64,000 nucleotides of DNA. Source: Thermoplasmata archaeon (GTDB lineage: Archaea > Thermoplasmatota > Thermoplasmata > Thermoplasmatales > Thermoplasmataceae). The notes under the pieces are model-generated. The model worked only from the letters and a program-made list of their open reading frames with translations. It was not told the DNA's origin and made no database searches. How positions within the stretch are numbered: the first letter of the stretch is position 1; every line of letters begins with the position of its first letter. The position numbers were made by a program, and so were the translations under genes. Below, piece after piece: positions 1-9,363 of this stretch. Location of the stretch: the NCBI GenBank assembly GCA_021797735.1, contig JAJZZE010000055.1:1-64000 (forward strand). Reading direction: 5' to 3'.

Positions 1-8
1 GCACATAA

Positions 9-365
9 ACCATAATCAACTCCCCCAATTTTAACCTGTCTGTCACTTCAATACATATATTAATTCATAAAGCTACATTATTTCTCAAAAACTGGAAACT
101 ATTCTGTAAGACATGCGGAGAGTCTGAGAATACAAATAATAATATTAAGAATATAGAAATAAATAAAACAAATGCCATATCAATAGATGCAAATTGGTGG
201 TGTGTTCTTGCACTTATAGGATATATCGGAGCTTGGATTGTTCAAATAATTAGTGCACTTGGTATACCTGCAACACTTGGCTTGTTAGCAGGAGCGTGGT
301 TATTTTCCCTTTTTATGCTAAGTACTGTTGTATTAGCTGGAGTTGCACACGCATGCGAGTGGTAA
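9..365 (+). CDS. Small hydrophobic peptide, copy 1 (putative bacteriocin-like precursor); no ATG/GTG/TTG start found in frame, so possibly 5'-truncated or decayed
   Basis: Open frame after TAA at 6-8 to TAA at 363-365, read as ...ENTNNNIKNIEINKTNAISIDANWWCVLALIGYIGAWIVQIISALGIPATLGLLAGAWLFSLFMLSTVVLAGVAHACEW*. Homologous to the 810..1070 ORF. Not in the supplied ORF track. Confidence 0.5.
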   Translation, partial: TIINSPNFNLSVTSIHILIHKATLFLKNWKLFCKTCGESENTNNNIKNIEINKTNAISIDANWWCVLALIGYIGAWIVQIISALGIPATLGLLAGAWLFSLFMLSTVVLAGVAHACEW

Positions 366-366
366 A

Positions 367-813
367 ATGGTAAATAATATATCTTTAAATATAAATTTAA
401 AAACAGAATATAAAAAATTAAGATTATTTACAATATTAATGATACTGGAAGCTGAAATGCCCACAATTTTAATTATAGATCCATATAATAATATATACTG
501 GAAAGTACTTTCATCACTGCTATATATACCGGCCATAATTAGTGTTATTTCATACAAATATAATAAAAATCTAATAAAATATAGAATCTATAAATATAAT
601 AATATAAGCTATAAAAATGCTATAAAATATAGGACAATGTATCTTATTATACCCGCTATAATATATTTTATAATATCGCCATTAATCTTTATAATAACAA
701 AAAATACCCTCTATTTTACACTGTATGAAATAATTGGGTTTATTATATTTATATTGGATGAACTAATAATAAATAAGAGAGTTATAAAATCTCAACAGGG
801 GCTACAGCAATGA
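367..813 (+). CDS. Small integral membrane protein (about 4 TM), partner of peptide copy 1; putative immunity protein
   Basis: ORF 343..813; ATG at 367 lies 1 nt after the stop of the upstream peptide; hydrophobic segments; its stop overlaps the next ATG (ATGA at 810-813). Confidence 0.6.
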   Translation: MVNNISLNINLKTEYKKLRLFTILMILEAEMPTILIIDPYNNIYWKVLSSLLYIPAIISVISYKYNKNLIKYRIYKYNNISYKNAIKYRTMYLIIPAIIYFIISPLIFIITKNTLYFTLYEIIGFIIFILDELIINKRVIKSQQGLQQ

Positions 814-1070
814 ATAATATGCTTAAGGATACAAATAAGAATATTAAGAATATAGAAATAAATCATACTGAATCAATAATAATAGACTACAGTTTCATGT
901 GTATATATAGCATTATAGTGACCCTGGTTAGCGCATTGGGCATGGCACTATCTGTAGCAGCCGCAATAGGATCCTTTGGGTCAGTAACACCAGCAGCTGC
1001 ATGGGGATTCTTTTTCAGTTTAATCTCTTTTGGCCTGGGTATAGCAGAAATAGCTGCAGCATGCAGGTGA
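810..1070 (+). CDS. Small hydrophobic peptide, copy 2 (putative bacteriocin-like precursor, polar leader + Cys...Cys hydrophobic core)
   Basis: 86 aa; leader NKNIKNIEI shared with copy 1; core C-x53-C ending AAACR. Confidence 0.65.
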   Translation: MNNMLKDTNKNIKNIEINHTESIIIDYSFMCIYSIIVTLVSALGMALSVAAAIGSFGSVTPAAAWGFFFSLISFGLGIAEIAAACR

Positions 1071-1075
1071 TAAAT

Positions 1076-1513
1076 ATGAAAAGAGAAAAATTTATGTATT
1101 ATTTATGGGTAATGCAAACTATTACTTTCGGATTTGTGTTGATAATGTCTGTTATTATATTTCTTGTTTCCAATAAAGCAATATTAAAAGCTATCTATTC
1201 AGTAATTATAATTATGGATTCCCTGTTTTTACCTGTGTTAGTTATATATGTTATGAAATTTAAAGAGATACGCCCAAAAGAAATGGCAATTAACAACGTT
1301 TTAAAAAATGATAACAATTATAAAAAATACATACATTATGTATACATTCTAGGTTTATTTATTTTATTATCTGATATACTGAGTGTAATTTTGGGGCATT
1401 ATTATATCCCAATTTTAGTGCTTGCAATATCAATGCCGGTAATGGTAACAATATATTATAAAATATTTGTAATAATACTCAGGGAATTGCATTTATTGAA
1501 CAAAACATCATAA
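1076..1513 (+). CDS. Small integral membrane protein (about 4 TM), partner of peptide copy 2
   Basis: ORF 1001..1513; likely ATG at 1076 (MKREKFMYYLWVMQ...), 5 nt after the peptide 2 stop. Confidence 0.6.
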   Translation: MKREKFMYYLWVMQTITFGFVLIMSVIIFLVSNKAILKAIYSVIIIMDSLFLPVLVIYVMKFKEIRPKEMAINNVLKNDNNYKKYIHYVYILGLFILLSDILSVILGHYYIPILVLAISMPVMVTIYYKIFVIILRELHLLNKTS

Positions 1514-1591
1514 ATTTAAAATAAAATCATTCATTAACGATTAATAATGGCTATAGATTAAATATAATATATTATTCTTTAATATAGTCTT

Positions 1592-2530
1592 ATGGCGTCA
1601 AATGTAAAAATTGTTTTTCTAGGTACGGGTGGTTCAATGCCGAAACCAGGTAGGAGTTTGCCATCCGTTGCAATACATATAGATAACATTATGAATCTAT
1701 TTGATTGCGGAGAAGGCACGCAGAAACAGTTGATGAAAAGTGCTATTTCATTTATGGATATAAGCAATATTTTTATAACCCATTTCCACGGTGACCATTT
1801 CCTGGGCCTACCCGGATTGTTAAATACATTATCATTCATGGGTAGAAAAAACGATTTAAATATATTCGGCCCAGAGGATGCAATAAATTTTATAAAAAAG
1901 GCAACCGAACTCTGTTATGGATATATAAAGTATAAGGTAAATGCATATGAACTGGAACCGGATAAAACATATGACTTTGATAAATTTTATATAAAAACAT
2001 TGAAAAATGATCATTCTGTACCTGCGCTATCATATTCTCTGGAGGAGAAGGATTTAATGAAAATCGATAAAAATCTTGTGGATAAAATAAAATTTCCGGT
2101 AAATAAACTTGAAGAATTAAGGAATAATGGCTCCTTAAAAATAGATAACAGGGAATATAAAATAGAGGATTTATCTTTAGGTATTAAAAAGGGAAGAAAA
2201 ATAATTTATACAGGTGATACCAGGCCAATGAAATCAATGAGGGTATTTGCCAGGAATGCCGATGTTTTAATACATGACACAACAATGGATTCTTCCATGG
2301 AGCCGATGGTAAATGAATACGGCCACACCTCGGCTAAACAGGCAGCAGAAATAGCAAAAGCGGCAAATGTTAAAAGATTGTTCTTATACCATTACAGTTC
2401 AAGATACAATGATCTGGATATATTATTAAATGATGCAAAATCCGTTTTTACTGAATCATATTTAAGTAAGGAATTAATGGAATATGATGTGCCTAAAACC
2501 AAAGAAGTAATTAAAACAAACAGAGGTTAA
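1592..2530 (+). CDS. rnz: Ribonuclease Z (tRNA 3' endonuclease), metallo-beta-lactamase fold
   Basis: FLGTGGSMP...THFHGDHFLGLPGLL...YTGDTRP...HDTTMD...GHTSAKQAAEIA motifs. Confidence 0.92.
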   Translation: MASNVKIVFLGTGGSMPKPGRSLPSVAIHIDNIMNLFDCGEGTQKQLMKSAISFMDISNIFITHFHGDHFLGLPGLLNTLSFMGRKNDLNIFGPEDAINFIKKATELCYGYIKYKVNAYELEPDKTYDFDKFYIKTLKNDHSVPALSYSLEEKDLMKIDKNLVDKIKFPVNKLEELRNNGSLKIDNREYKIEDLSLGIKKGRKIIYTGDTRPMKSMRVFARNADVLIHDTTMDSSMEPMVNEYGHTSAKQAAEIAKAANVKRLFLYHYSSRYNDLDILLNDAKSVFTESYLSKELMEYDVPKTKEVIKTNRG

Positions 2531-2583
2531 TTAAAAATATTTGCGGGATACCATAAGATTAATTATTAAAATATAATATATAA

Positions 2584-3792
2584 TTAAGCACCGTATTTTT
2601 CAGATCTATCTGAATATGACAGTATTAATGGTATTATATCATCACTTTTTATCTTATAGTAACCATGTGAAACACTTAATTCATCGAATTTTTTAACATC
2701 ATCATTTATTATTCCATCGGTGCTGAATAATATTGGAACGGGGTCTCCGCTATGGTCTCCATATGAGCATGGAGTACTGTGGTCTCCAGTGATTACTATC
2801 AGTGTATTATTTAATACATCCTTAAATGGCTTTAATGCCCTATCAGTTTCTTCAATTGCATATTTTTTTATTTCTGGTTTTTTATCATGACCACCAATAT
2901 CAGCGCCTTTTATATTTATTAAAATAAAATTATATTTATTCAAGGACTCCATGGCACTGTTTATAATATTTTTATAATTCGTATCTATCCTGCCATTCAT
3001 ACCATCAACATCTATTATATCAAATCCCGCCAATTTAGCTATTCCCCTTATTAAAGGCGTTCCTGATATGCACGCTGCCCTTAAATTATATTTTATGTTA
3101 AAATCTGGCAATTCAGGTACTTTTCCAGCTCCTCTAAGTAATATTTCATTTGCCGGCAGTTTTCCATTTGAAATTAAATCTTTATTTATTTTATGTTCAT
3201 TTAAAATTTTCCTTGACCTCTCTAAAAATTTATTTATTATACTGGCTGTAAATTTTGCGTTATCATCCAATGGCGATGTATTTAATGGTTTTGAGTTTAC
3301 CCCATGTGGATCCGTATCACTGACCTTATCGGATAGGTTGTCTCCCCTTAATACCAGGGCAGCCCTGTGCTCAACACCAGATTTCATAATAATTTTTATT
3401 CCATTTATTTCTGTTTCCAGCTTTTTCGATAAATCATTTGTATCCCTTATCCTCCCCGCCCTTCTGTCAACTACCATATCATTTACCACCGAGGCATAAT
3501 TTGCCCTGAATGCTATATCCCCAGGTTTTAAATCTATACCCAGACCCATGGCCTCAAATGGTCCCCTTCCCGTATAATAATCTTCTGGTCTATATCCTAA
3601 AATTGATAAATGGGACGTATCAGATCCGGATCTAATTCCGTAGGAAACAGGTGACATTAGCCCTGTTACACCATGTTCTGCAAGAAAATCCATATTGGGT
3701 TTATATGAATACTGCAATGCAGTTTTATTATCAAAAATTTCATTCGGTCTATCTCCAAGGCCATCCATTATTAACAGTATTACATTTTTCAT
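2584..3792 (-). CDS. apgM: 2,3-bisphosphoglycerate-independent phosphoglycerate mutase, archaeal type
   Basis: MKNVILLIMDGLGDRPN...; TDPHG; ITGDHSTPCSYGDHSGDPVPILF. Confidence 0.9.
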   Translation of the reverse strand: MKNVILLIMDGLGDRPNEIFDNKTALQYSYKPNMDFLAEHGVTGLMSPVSYGIRSGSDTSHLSILGYRPEDYYTGRGPFEAMGLGIDLKPGDIAFRANYASVVNDMVVDRRAGRIRDTNDLSKKLETEINGIKIIMKSGVEHRAALVLRGDNLSDKVSDTDPHGVNSKPLNTSPLDDNAKFTASIINKFLERSRKILNEHKINKDLISNGKLPANEILLRGAGKVPELPDFNIKYNLRAACISGTPLIRGIAKLAGFDIIDVDGMNGRIDTNYKNIINSAMESLNKYNFILINIKGADIGGHDKKPEIKKYAIEETDRALKPFKDVLNNTLIVITGDHSTPCSYGDHSGDPVPILFSTDGIINDDVKKFDELSVSHGYYKIKSDDIIPLILSYSDRSEKYGA

Positions 3793-3814
3793 GATATGTT
3801 ATTATAATTACAAT

Positions 3815-4363
3815 TTAAATTTTATTGAAATATACTCTTTTAAAATTCCATCTTTTATTCATATCAGATCTTCTCCCTATTAATATATGATTAATTTTAA
3901 CCTCCTTATCTATATTAAAATTCTTTAAATCATTCATTATGTTATTTAGCCTATTTCCATCAACATTTTTTCTAACAAGGCTAAAATGCGGAACAAATTC
4001 ATCATTTATAAATGCGTTTTTGCCCAGGGCAATGTTCAGTTTTTTATGAAAAATTATTAATTCCTTAGATGGGATAACATTTATGTAAACAATGTAATAT
4101 TTTTTATCATTTTTTGTTTTCTCAAAATAATCTATATTACCTATTTTCACTGTTAATTCCTTTGTTTCATTACAAACTTTAATTATTTTATCTATACACA
4201 GTTTATTATAATTTTTTAAATATAGCAGAGTTATATGAACTCCTTTATTGCTTAATGTTCCGGTGTAGCCATATTTATTCTCTAATTTCTTTTTCATGTA
4301 TGTAATTTTATCTCTTATATTTTTATCCGGTTTTATTATTACAGTGTAGTACATTGATACCAT
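3815..4363 (-). CDS. thpR: 2'-5' RNA ligase / 2H phosphoesterase family (ThpR-like)
   Basis: Two H-x-S/T-L motifs: VHITLLYL and PHFSLVRK. Confidence 0.75.
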   Translation of the reverse strand: MVSMYYTVIIKPDKNIRDKITYMKKKLENKYGYTGTLSNKGVHITLLYLKNYNKLCIDKIIKVCNETKELTVKIGNIDYFEKTKNDKKYYIVYINVIPSKELIIFHKKLNIALGKNAFINDEFVPHFSLVRKNVDGNRLNNIMNDLKNFNIDKEVKINHILIGRRSDMNKRWNFKRVYFNKI

Positions 4364-4723
4364 CTATGAAATATATTTCATATGCGATATCATTTAAAAA
4401 TTTTATTATTTATCATAAATACTGAAAAATCCGTTACTGTTTTATTTATGACCTACCCGTTTCAGATATTTAGACCTCAATATTTGTGATCTCTTAAAAA
4501 TATCCCTAATTTTAATGGCATTATATGCCGTACCATGGTAAAATAATAAATAGCATACTAACACTTTAAAGTAGAAAATGAATACGGGTCCCGTAAAATT
4601 ATGCTTATATAATCGGACCCACATTAACGTGCTTCAGAACCCAAGATTAAATATTAATTCCGGCGATAAGCTAATATTTATATTATTGTTTACAATACGT
4701 TTAGAAAGTGAAGGAGGATTAAT

Positions 4724-5284
4724 ATGGAAAACAGTTATGTAAAATTTGAAGCTCCCGAATCGTTAGAAAAAGAAGTGTTAGACTTTGTTGAAAATTCTTA
4801 CAGATCCGGAAAGATAAAGAAAGGAACAAATGAAGTAGTAAAATCAATAGAGAGAGGAGAAGCCAAACTGGTTATTATCTCAGAAGATGTCTCACCACCG
4901 GATGTTGTGTTTTATTTGCCAACATTGTGTGAGGAAAGAAAGATTCCCTATGCATATGTAAAAAACAAAAAAGATCTTGGAGTTAAGGTAGGAATAGCTT
5001 CTGCTGCATCACTTTCAATTACGGATTATGGAAAAAATGAAGATGCATATAAATCCATAATATCCGGACTAAATGATGTAAAATCTGGTAAGGAAGACAA
5101 GAAAGCAGAAAAGAAACCTGAAAAGGAAGAGAAACCTAAGGAAGAGAAGAAGGAAGAAAAACCGAAAGAAGAGAAACCTAAGGAAGAGAAAAAAGAATCA
5201 AAATCCGGAGAAAAGAAACCGAAAAAAACCAAGAAAGCAGAAAAGAAGGAAGAAGCACCCGCAGAAGAAACTGATGAGGAGTGA
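4724..5284 (+). CDS. rpl7ae: Ribosomal protein L7Ae with a long Lys/Glu-rich C-terminal extension
   Basis: KKGTNEVVKSIERGEAKLVIISEDVSPPDVVFYLPTLCEERKIPYAYVKNKKDLG core; K/E/P-rich tail; ggagg at about 4712. Confidence 0.93.
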   Translation: MENSYVKFEAPESLEKEVLDFVENSYRSGKIKKGTNEVVKSIERGEAKLVIISEDVSPPDVVFYLPTLCEERKIPYAYVKNKKDLGVKVGIASAASLSITDYGKNEDAYKSIISGLNDVKSGKEDKKAEKKPEKEEKPKEEKKEEKPKEEKPKEEKKESKSGEKKPKKTKKAEKKEEAPAEETDEE

Positions 5285-5289
5285 TGTAG

Positions 5290-5499
5290 ATGGCAGATGA
5301 AGCAACTCCAGCAGAAGTTGTTGAATTAATGGGAAGAACAGGTATGACTGGCGAGGCCACAACAGTAAAGGTAAGAGTACTGGCAGGTAAAGATCAGGGT
5401 AGGATAATAGCAAGGAATGTACTCGGTCCTGTTACCGTAGGAGACATACTTATGTTGAGGGAGACAGCAAGGGAAGCAAGAAGATTATCAATAAGGTGA
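5290..5499 (+). CDS. rps28e: Ribosomal protein S28e
   Basis: [57 protein letters not shown]. Confidence 0.95.
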   Translation: MADEATPAEVVELMGRTGMTGEATTVKVRVLAGKDQGRIIARNVLGPVTVGDILMLRETAREARRLSIR

Positions 5500-5504
5500 T
5501 ATAA

Positions 5505-5702
5505 ATGGAGAATAGAAAATGTACTTTTTGTGGACATGACATTGAACCGGCATCGGGAATAATATATGTGAGGAAAGATGGTGCTGTTTTAAATTTCTGT
5601 TCAAAGAAATGCAAGGTTAATATGATACAGTTAAAACGTGCCGCAAGAAACATAAAATGGACAAACGAATATCATAGAATAAAGGAAATGAGAAAGGCAT
5701 GA
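5505..5702 (+). CDS. rpl24e: Ribosomal protein L24e
   Basis: [31 protein letters not shown] zinc-ribbon. Confidence 0.95.
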   Translation: MENRKCTFCGHDIEPASGIIYVRKDGAVLNFCSKKCKVNMIQLKRAARNIKWTNEYHRIKEMRKA

Positions 5703-5707
5703 TATAA

Positions 5708-6127
5708 ATGGAAAGAACATTAATACTCATAAAACCTGATGGTGTCAAAAGAAAATTAATCGGTAATGTAATTTCCCGGTTTGAAAATAAGGGTTTGAAA
5801 TTAATCGCAATGAAACTCATGACTGTTACAGAAGAACAGGCAAAAAAACACTATAGTGTACACAGTTTAAAACCTTTCTTCGATGGTCTGGTTTCCTATC
5901 TTATTTCCGGTTCTATCGTGGCAATGATTTTCGAAGGTGACAATGCAATAACATCCTGCAGAAATATATGCGGAACTACAGACGGATCAAAGGCAAGCCC
6001 CGGAACAATAAGGGGAGATTTTTCATTGAACATTGAGGAAAATATAGTTCATGCTTCCGATTCAGACGAATCATTTAATCATGAATACCCAATATTTTTT
6101 AACAATAATGAAATACTGAATCATTGA
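5708..6127 (+). CDS. ndk: Nucleoside diphosphate kinase
   Basis: ERTLILIKPDGVKRKLIG; GTTDGSKASPGTIRGDFS; NIVHASDSDE. Confidence 0.96.
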   Translation: MERTLILIKPDGVKRKLIGNVISRFENKGLKLIAMKLMTVTEEQAKKHYSVHSLKPFFDGLVSYLISGSIVAMIFEGDNAITSCRNICGTTDGSKASPGTIRGDFSLNIEENIVHASDSDESFNHEYPIFFNNNEILNH

Positions 6128-6129
6128 TT

Positions 6130-7872
6130 ATGGAAACCACAAAGAAAGATTTAAGGGAGCCTATCGTATGCGTCCTTGGCCATGTTGACCATGGAAAAAC
6201 CACACTATTAGATGATATTAGAGGTACTGCATATGCTAAAAGGGAAATAGGGGGCATAACGCAGAAAATAGGTGCAACCGATATAGATAAAACAACATTG
6301 AAAAAAAACATTGAGAAATATTTTAAAGATACACCAATAAAAATTCCCGGATTATTATTTATAGACACTCCCGGGCATGTTGCATTTTCAAACATGCGTG
6401 CAATGGGGGGTGCACTGGCCGATATAGCTATTTTAGTAATAGATATAAATGAGGGTTTAAAGCCCCAGACAATAGAATCATTAAACATTTTAAAAAAATA
6501 CAAAACACCCTTTATAATTGCTGCAAATAAAATGGATTTAATACCATATTTTACAGGTGGCAAAAACGATTCATTTTCTAACGTATTTAAGTATCAGAGA
6601 CAGGAATATAAGGATGAGTTGGATAATAGAATTTACAAGATAATAAACGATTTATATATGCAGGGTATTTCATCGGATAGATATGATAGAATAACGGATT
6701 TTACAAAATCATTTGCAATAGTTCCTGTAAGTGCAAAACTGAATATAGGAATGCCCGATATTTTAATGGTTTTAACGGGTCTGGCACAGCATTTTCTTGA
6801 AAAGAACATACAGTTTGAGGAAAAAAATACAAGGGGTTCTGTAATCGAGGTAAAAAAGGAAGGGTCACTTGGGACTACTTTAGATACAATATTATATCAG
6901 GGCACCCTGAATAGAGGGGATACAATAGCATTGAATACAATAGAAGGCCCAAAAACAACAAGAATAAAGGCATTATTAATAGCAGGGAAAAAAGGCCTTG
7001 TAGAAAAAGATAGTGTTAAGGCTGCATCTGGCATAAGGATATTAATCACGGATAAACTGGATGTAATATCTGGCACCTCAATAATAAAGATAAATAATAG
7101 TAATATAACGGATGCATATAATGAACTTATTAAGGAATCAAAGCCCGATATAAAATTATCCGAAAATGGTGTTACCATTAAGGCCGAGGCTATTGGATCA
7201 CTTGAAGCAATAGCATATGAGCTGGAGCAGAATAAAATTAATATAAGATCTGCTGAAATAGGTGATATAACAAAAAAGGATATAGTGAATATATCAACAT
7301 TAAACAATCCACTGGATCAGGTTATAGTAGGTTTTAATGTAAATTTATCAAGCGATGCAAAAGATGCTATAGAAACATATAGTGCAATGGCAATAACAGG
7401 CAATGTAATATACTCTATAATAGAGGATCTTGATAAGTGGTTAAAGTTTAAAAAGAATGAAATGGAAGAGGAGAAGAAAAATAGTATGCCGATACCATCA
7501 AAGTTTACCATAATGCCTGATTATATATTCAGGGCTGCCAAACCTGTAATAGTGGGCATAAAAATATTATCAGGCAGGGTTAAGGTAGGTGATAAATTAG
7601 TAAATAGCAATAATAAATATGCAGGTACAGTTCAGAGCTTAAGGGACGGGGATATAAACAAGCAATTTGGGGATAAAGGATCAGAATTATCCTGTGCCAT
7701 AGCGGGAGTTATCCTGAACAGGCACATATTTGCAAATGATGAATTATATGTGGATGTTCCTGAAAATGTTGTAAAGGAATTAAAGGATCAGGATCTGGAC
7801 CCTGATATAAAAGAAACTATGAATGAATTAATAAAAATAAAGAGAAAGGATAACCAGTTCTGGGGATTTTAG
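6130..7872 (+). CDS. infB: Translation initiation factor aIF5B (IF-2 family)
   Basis: VLGHVDHGKTTLLDDIRGT G1; DTPGH G3; NKMDL G4; follows ndk as in other archaea. Confidence 0.95.
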   Translation: METTKKDLREPIVCVLGHVDHGKTTLLDDIRGTAYAKREIGGITQKIGATDIDKTTLKKNIEKYFKDTPIKIPGLLFIDTPGHVAFSNMRAMGGALADIAILVIDINEGLKPQTIESLNILKKYKTPFIIAANKMDLIPYFTGGKNDSFSNVFKYQRQEYKDELDNRIYKIINDLYMQGISSDRYDRITDFTKSFAIVPVSAKLNIGMPDILMVLTGLAQHFLEKNIQFEEKNTRGSVIEVKKEGSLGTTLDTILYQGTLNRGDTIALNTIEGPKTTRIKALLIAGKKGLVEKDSVKAASGIRILITDKLDVISGTSIIKINNSNITDAYNELIKESKPDIKLSENGVTIKAEAIGSLEAIAYELEQNKINIRSAEIGDITKKDIVNISTLNNPLDQVIVGFNVNLSSDAKDAIETYSAMAITGNVIYSIIEDLDKWLKFKKNEMEEEKKNSMPIPSKFTIMPDYIFRAAKPVIVGIKILSGRVKVGDKLVNSNNKYAGTVQSLRDGDINKQFGDKGSELSCAIAGVILNRHIFANDELYVDVPENVVKELKDQDLDPDIKETMNELIKIKRKDNQFWGF

Positions 7873-8796
7873 CTATCTAAATAAAACAGTATAAATTAAT
7901 AATATACATGAAAATATTATCATGGTTATTATTGAGAAAAAACTATTGTAAAATGTTAGTGTTCCTGCAAATGATGCCAGGGAAAAAACTATTGTTTCCT
8001 TGTATAATGTACTGCCTGTGATAAGTCCTATTGAAACATCTTTTCTATTTCTTTTTGCAGCTATAAACATCATTACTATTTCCGGCAGGGACCCGAAGAA
8101 CCCCAGCAAAAAGAATGATGATAAAAATGAATTTATCCTGAATACGTATGCAATTACATATGCTGCATTAACCATATTATATGATGCTATTATTATTACA
8201 GCTATTGAAAATATGCCATAGTAATATGAATAGTCATTATCTGATTTTTCTATAATTTTTTCATTGCTTTCCTGCTTATTAGTTAATAATATGTAAAATA
8301 TAAAGATAAATAACGTGATAAAGCCAATGTAAAACGGAATTCTAACAATAAATAATGATAGTATATATATTATAATAGATGTAATTAATATTAAATATGA
8401 ATCAATTCTAAAATTTTTAATTCCCTTTCTGTAGAATAACGGTATCATAATAAAAAATGCAATTAATGTTATTACATTTGAACCCTGTATTGCCCCAAAA
8501 CTTATTGAACCCAGATTTTCGAATGCGGCTATAACTGACATGGATAATTCATCTATTATTGCGGCAATGCCAACAATAAACAATCCCACAGATTTTGATG
8601 ATATGGCTATACTGTTTCCAAATTTATATGAAACATCTAAAAAAATATCGCCTGCTATAAATATAGATATAACCGACACAGCAATTCCAGGTATAATTAA
8701 AACATTATATTTCTCTGTAATATTAAAAAAAAATATCAGCAAATCAAGTATAAGCAATAAAAAAAATGCAAAATATAAAAAATATTTTTTCAACAA
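7873..8796 (-). CDS. Cation/Ca2+ exchanger family membrane protein (CaCA superfamily)
   Basis: Duplicated alpha-repeat-like segments: GLFIVGIAAIIDELSMSVIAAFENLGSISFGAIQGSNV and FFGSLPEIVMMFIAAKRNRKDVSIGLITGSTLYKE. Confidence 0.75.
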   Translation of the reverse strand: MLKKYFLYFAFFLLLILDLLIFFFNITEKYNVLIIPGIAVSVISIFIAGDIFLDVSYKFGNSIAISSKSVGLFIVGIAAIIDELSMSVIAAFENLGSISFGAIQGSNVITLIAFFIMIPLFYRKGIKNFRIDSYLILITSIIIYILSLFIVRIPFYIGFITLFIFIFYILLTNKQESNEKIIEKSDNDYSYYYGIFSIAVIIIASYNMVNAAYVIAYVFRINSFLSSFFLLGFFGSLPEIVMMFIAAKRNRKDVSIGLITGSTLYKETIVFSLASFAGTLTFYNSFFSIITMIIFSCILLIYTVLFR

Positions 8797-8800
8797 ATTA

Positions 8801-9193
8801 TCACAGCATCAACTGTGGATTATCAATTTTCACGTCTTCTTCCACCTTTGATCCTCTTTCAACTTTTCTATAGTCTATTGATGTTGGTTGTAAAACATTC
8901 AGAATATAATTAAACGCTCTATCTGCATTACTCCGGTCTCCACATGTATATATATCAAGCGTAACAAGACCATGTTCAGGCCATGTGTGAAAAGACAAAT
9001 GTGATTCGGCTAAAAGTGCTATGCCACTCGCGCCCATGGGCCTGAACTGATAATACTGTGAAGATATCTCAGTTAGATTGCCCTCTTTAATTGCACTCTC
9101 CATAATTGGAGAAATAGTATCGGCGCTAGATATTAGCCCCGCATCTACCCCATACAGATCCGCTATTATGTGTACCCCTACTGCCACTTTCAT
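8801..9193 (-). CDS. speH: S-adenosylmethionine decarboxylase proenzyme (prokaryotic class)
   Basis: GASGIALLAESHLSFHTWPEHGLVTLDIYTCG with the pyruvoyl Ser. Confidence 0.93.
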   Translation of the reverse strand: MKVAVGVHIIADLYGVDAGLISSADTISPIMESAIKEGNLTEISSQYYQFRPMGASGIALLAESHLSFHTWPEHGLVTLDIYTCGDRSNADRAFNYILNVLQPTSIDYRKVERGSKVEEDVKIDNPQLML

Positions 9194-9363
9194 CGTCCTC
9201 CATAATTTTTTACACCTCTATTCACCATTATAATAACGTTATATTTAAATATTTATAAAAATTGCAAAATTTATTTTTATAAATATCACTCTATAAAAAT
9301 ATGCAGCCCTTATCCCATTTGCGAATATTGAGATTAATATATTATATATTTTATATTATTAAA

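Noticed and set aside
4442-4624. ORF 4442..4624 minus (60 aa)
   Set aside because: Short, no start context or domain; lies in the promoter-side spacer of the ribosomal operon.
5026-5413. Antisense ORFs 5026..5232, 5178..5360, 5198..5413 (Ser/Phe- and Leu-rich)
   Set aside because: Artefacts of the Lys/Glu-rich repeat tail of rpl7ae read on the opposite strand.
6130-7872. Intein in aIF5B, RFC or carB
   Set aside because: Proteins are of normal length with uninterrupted P-loop and other motifs.
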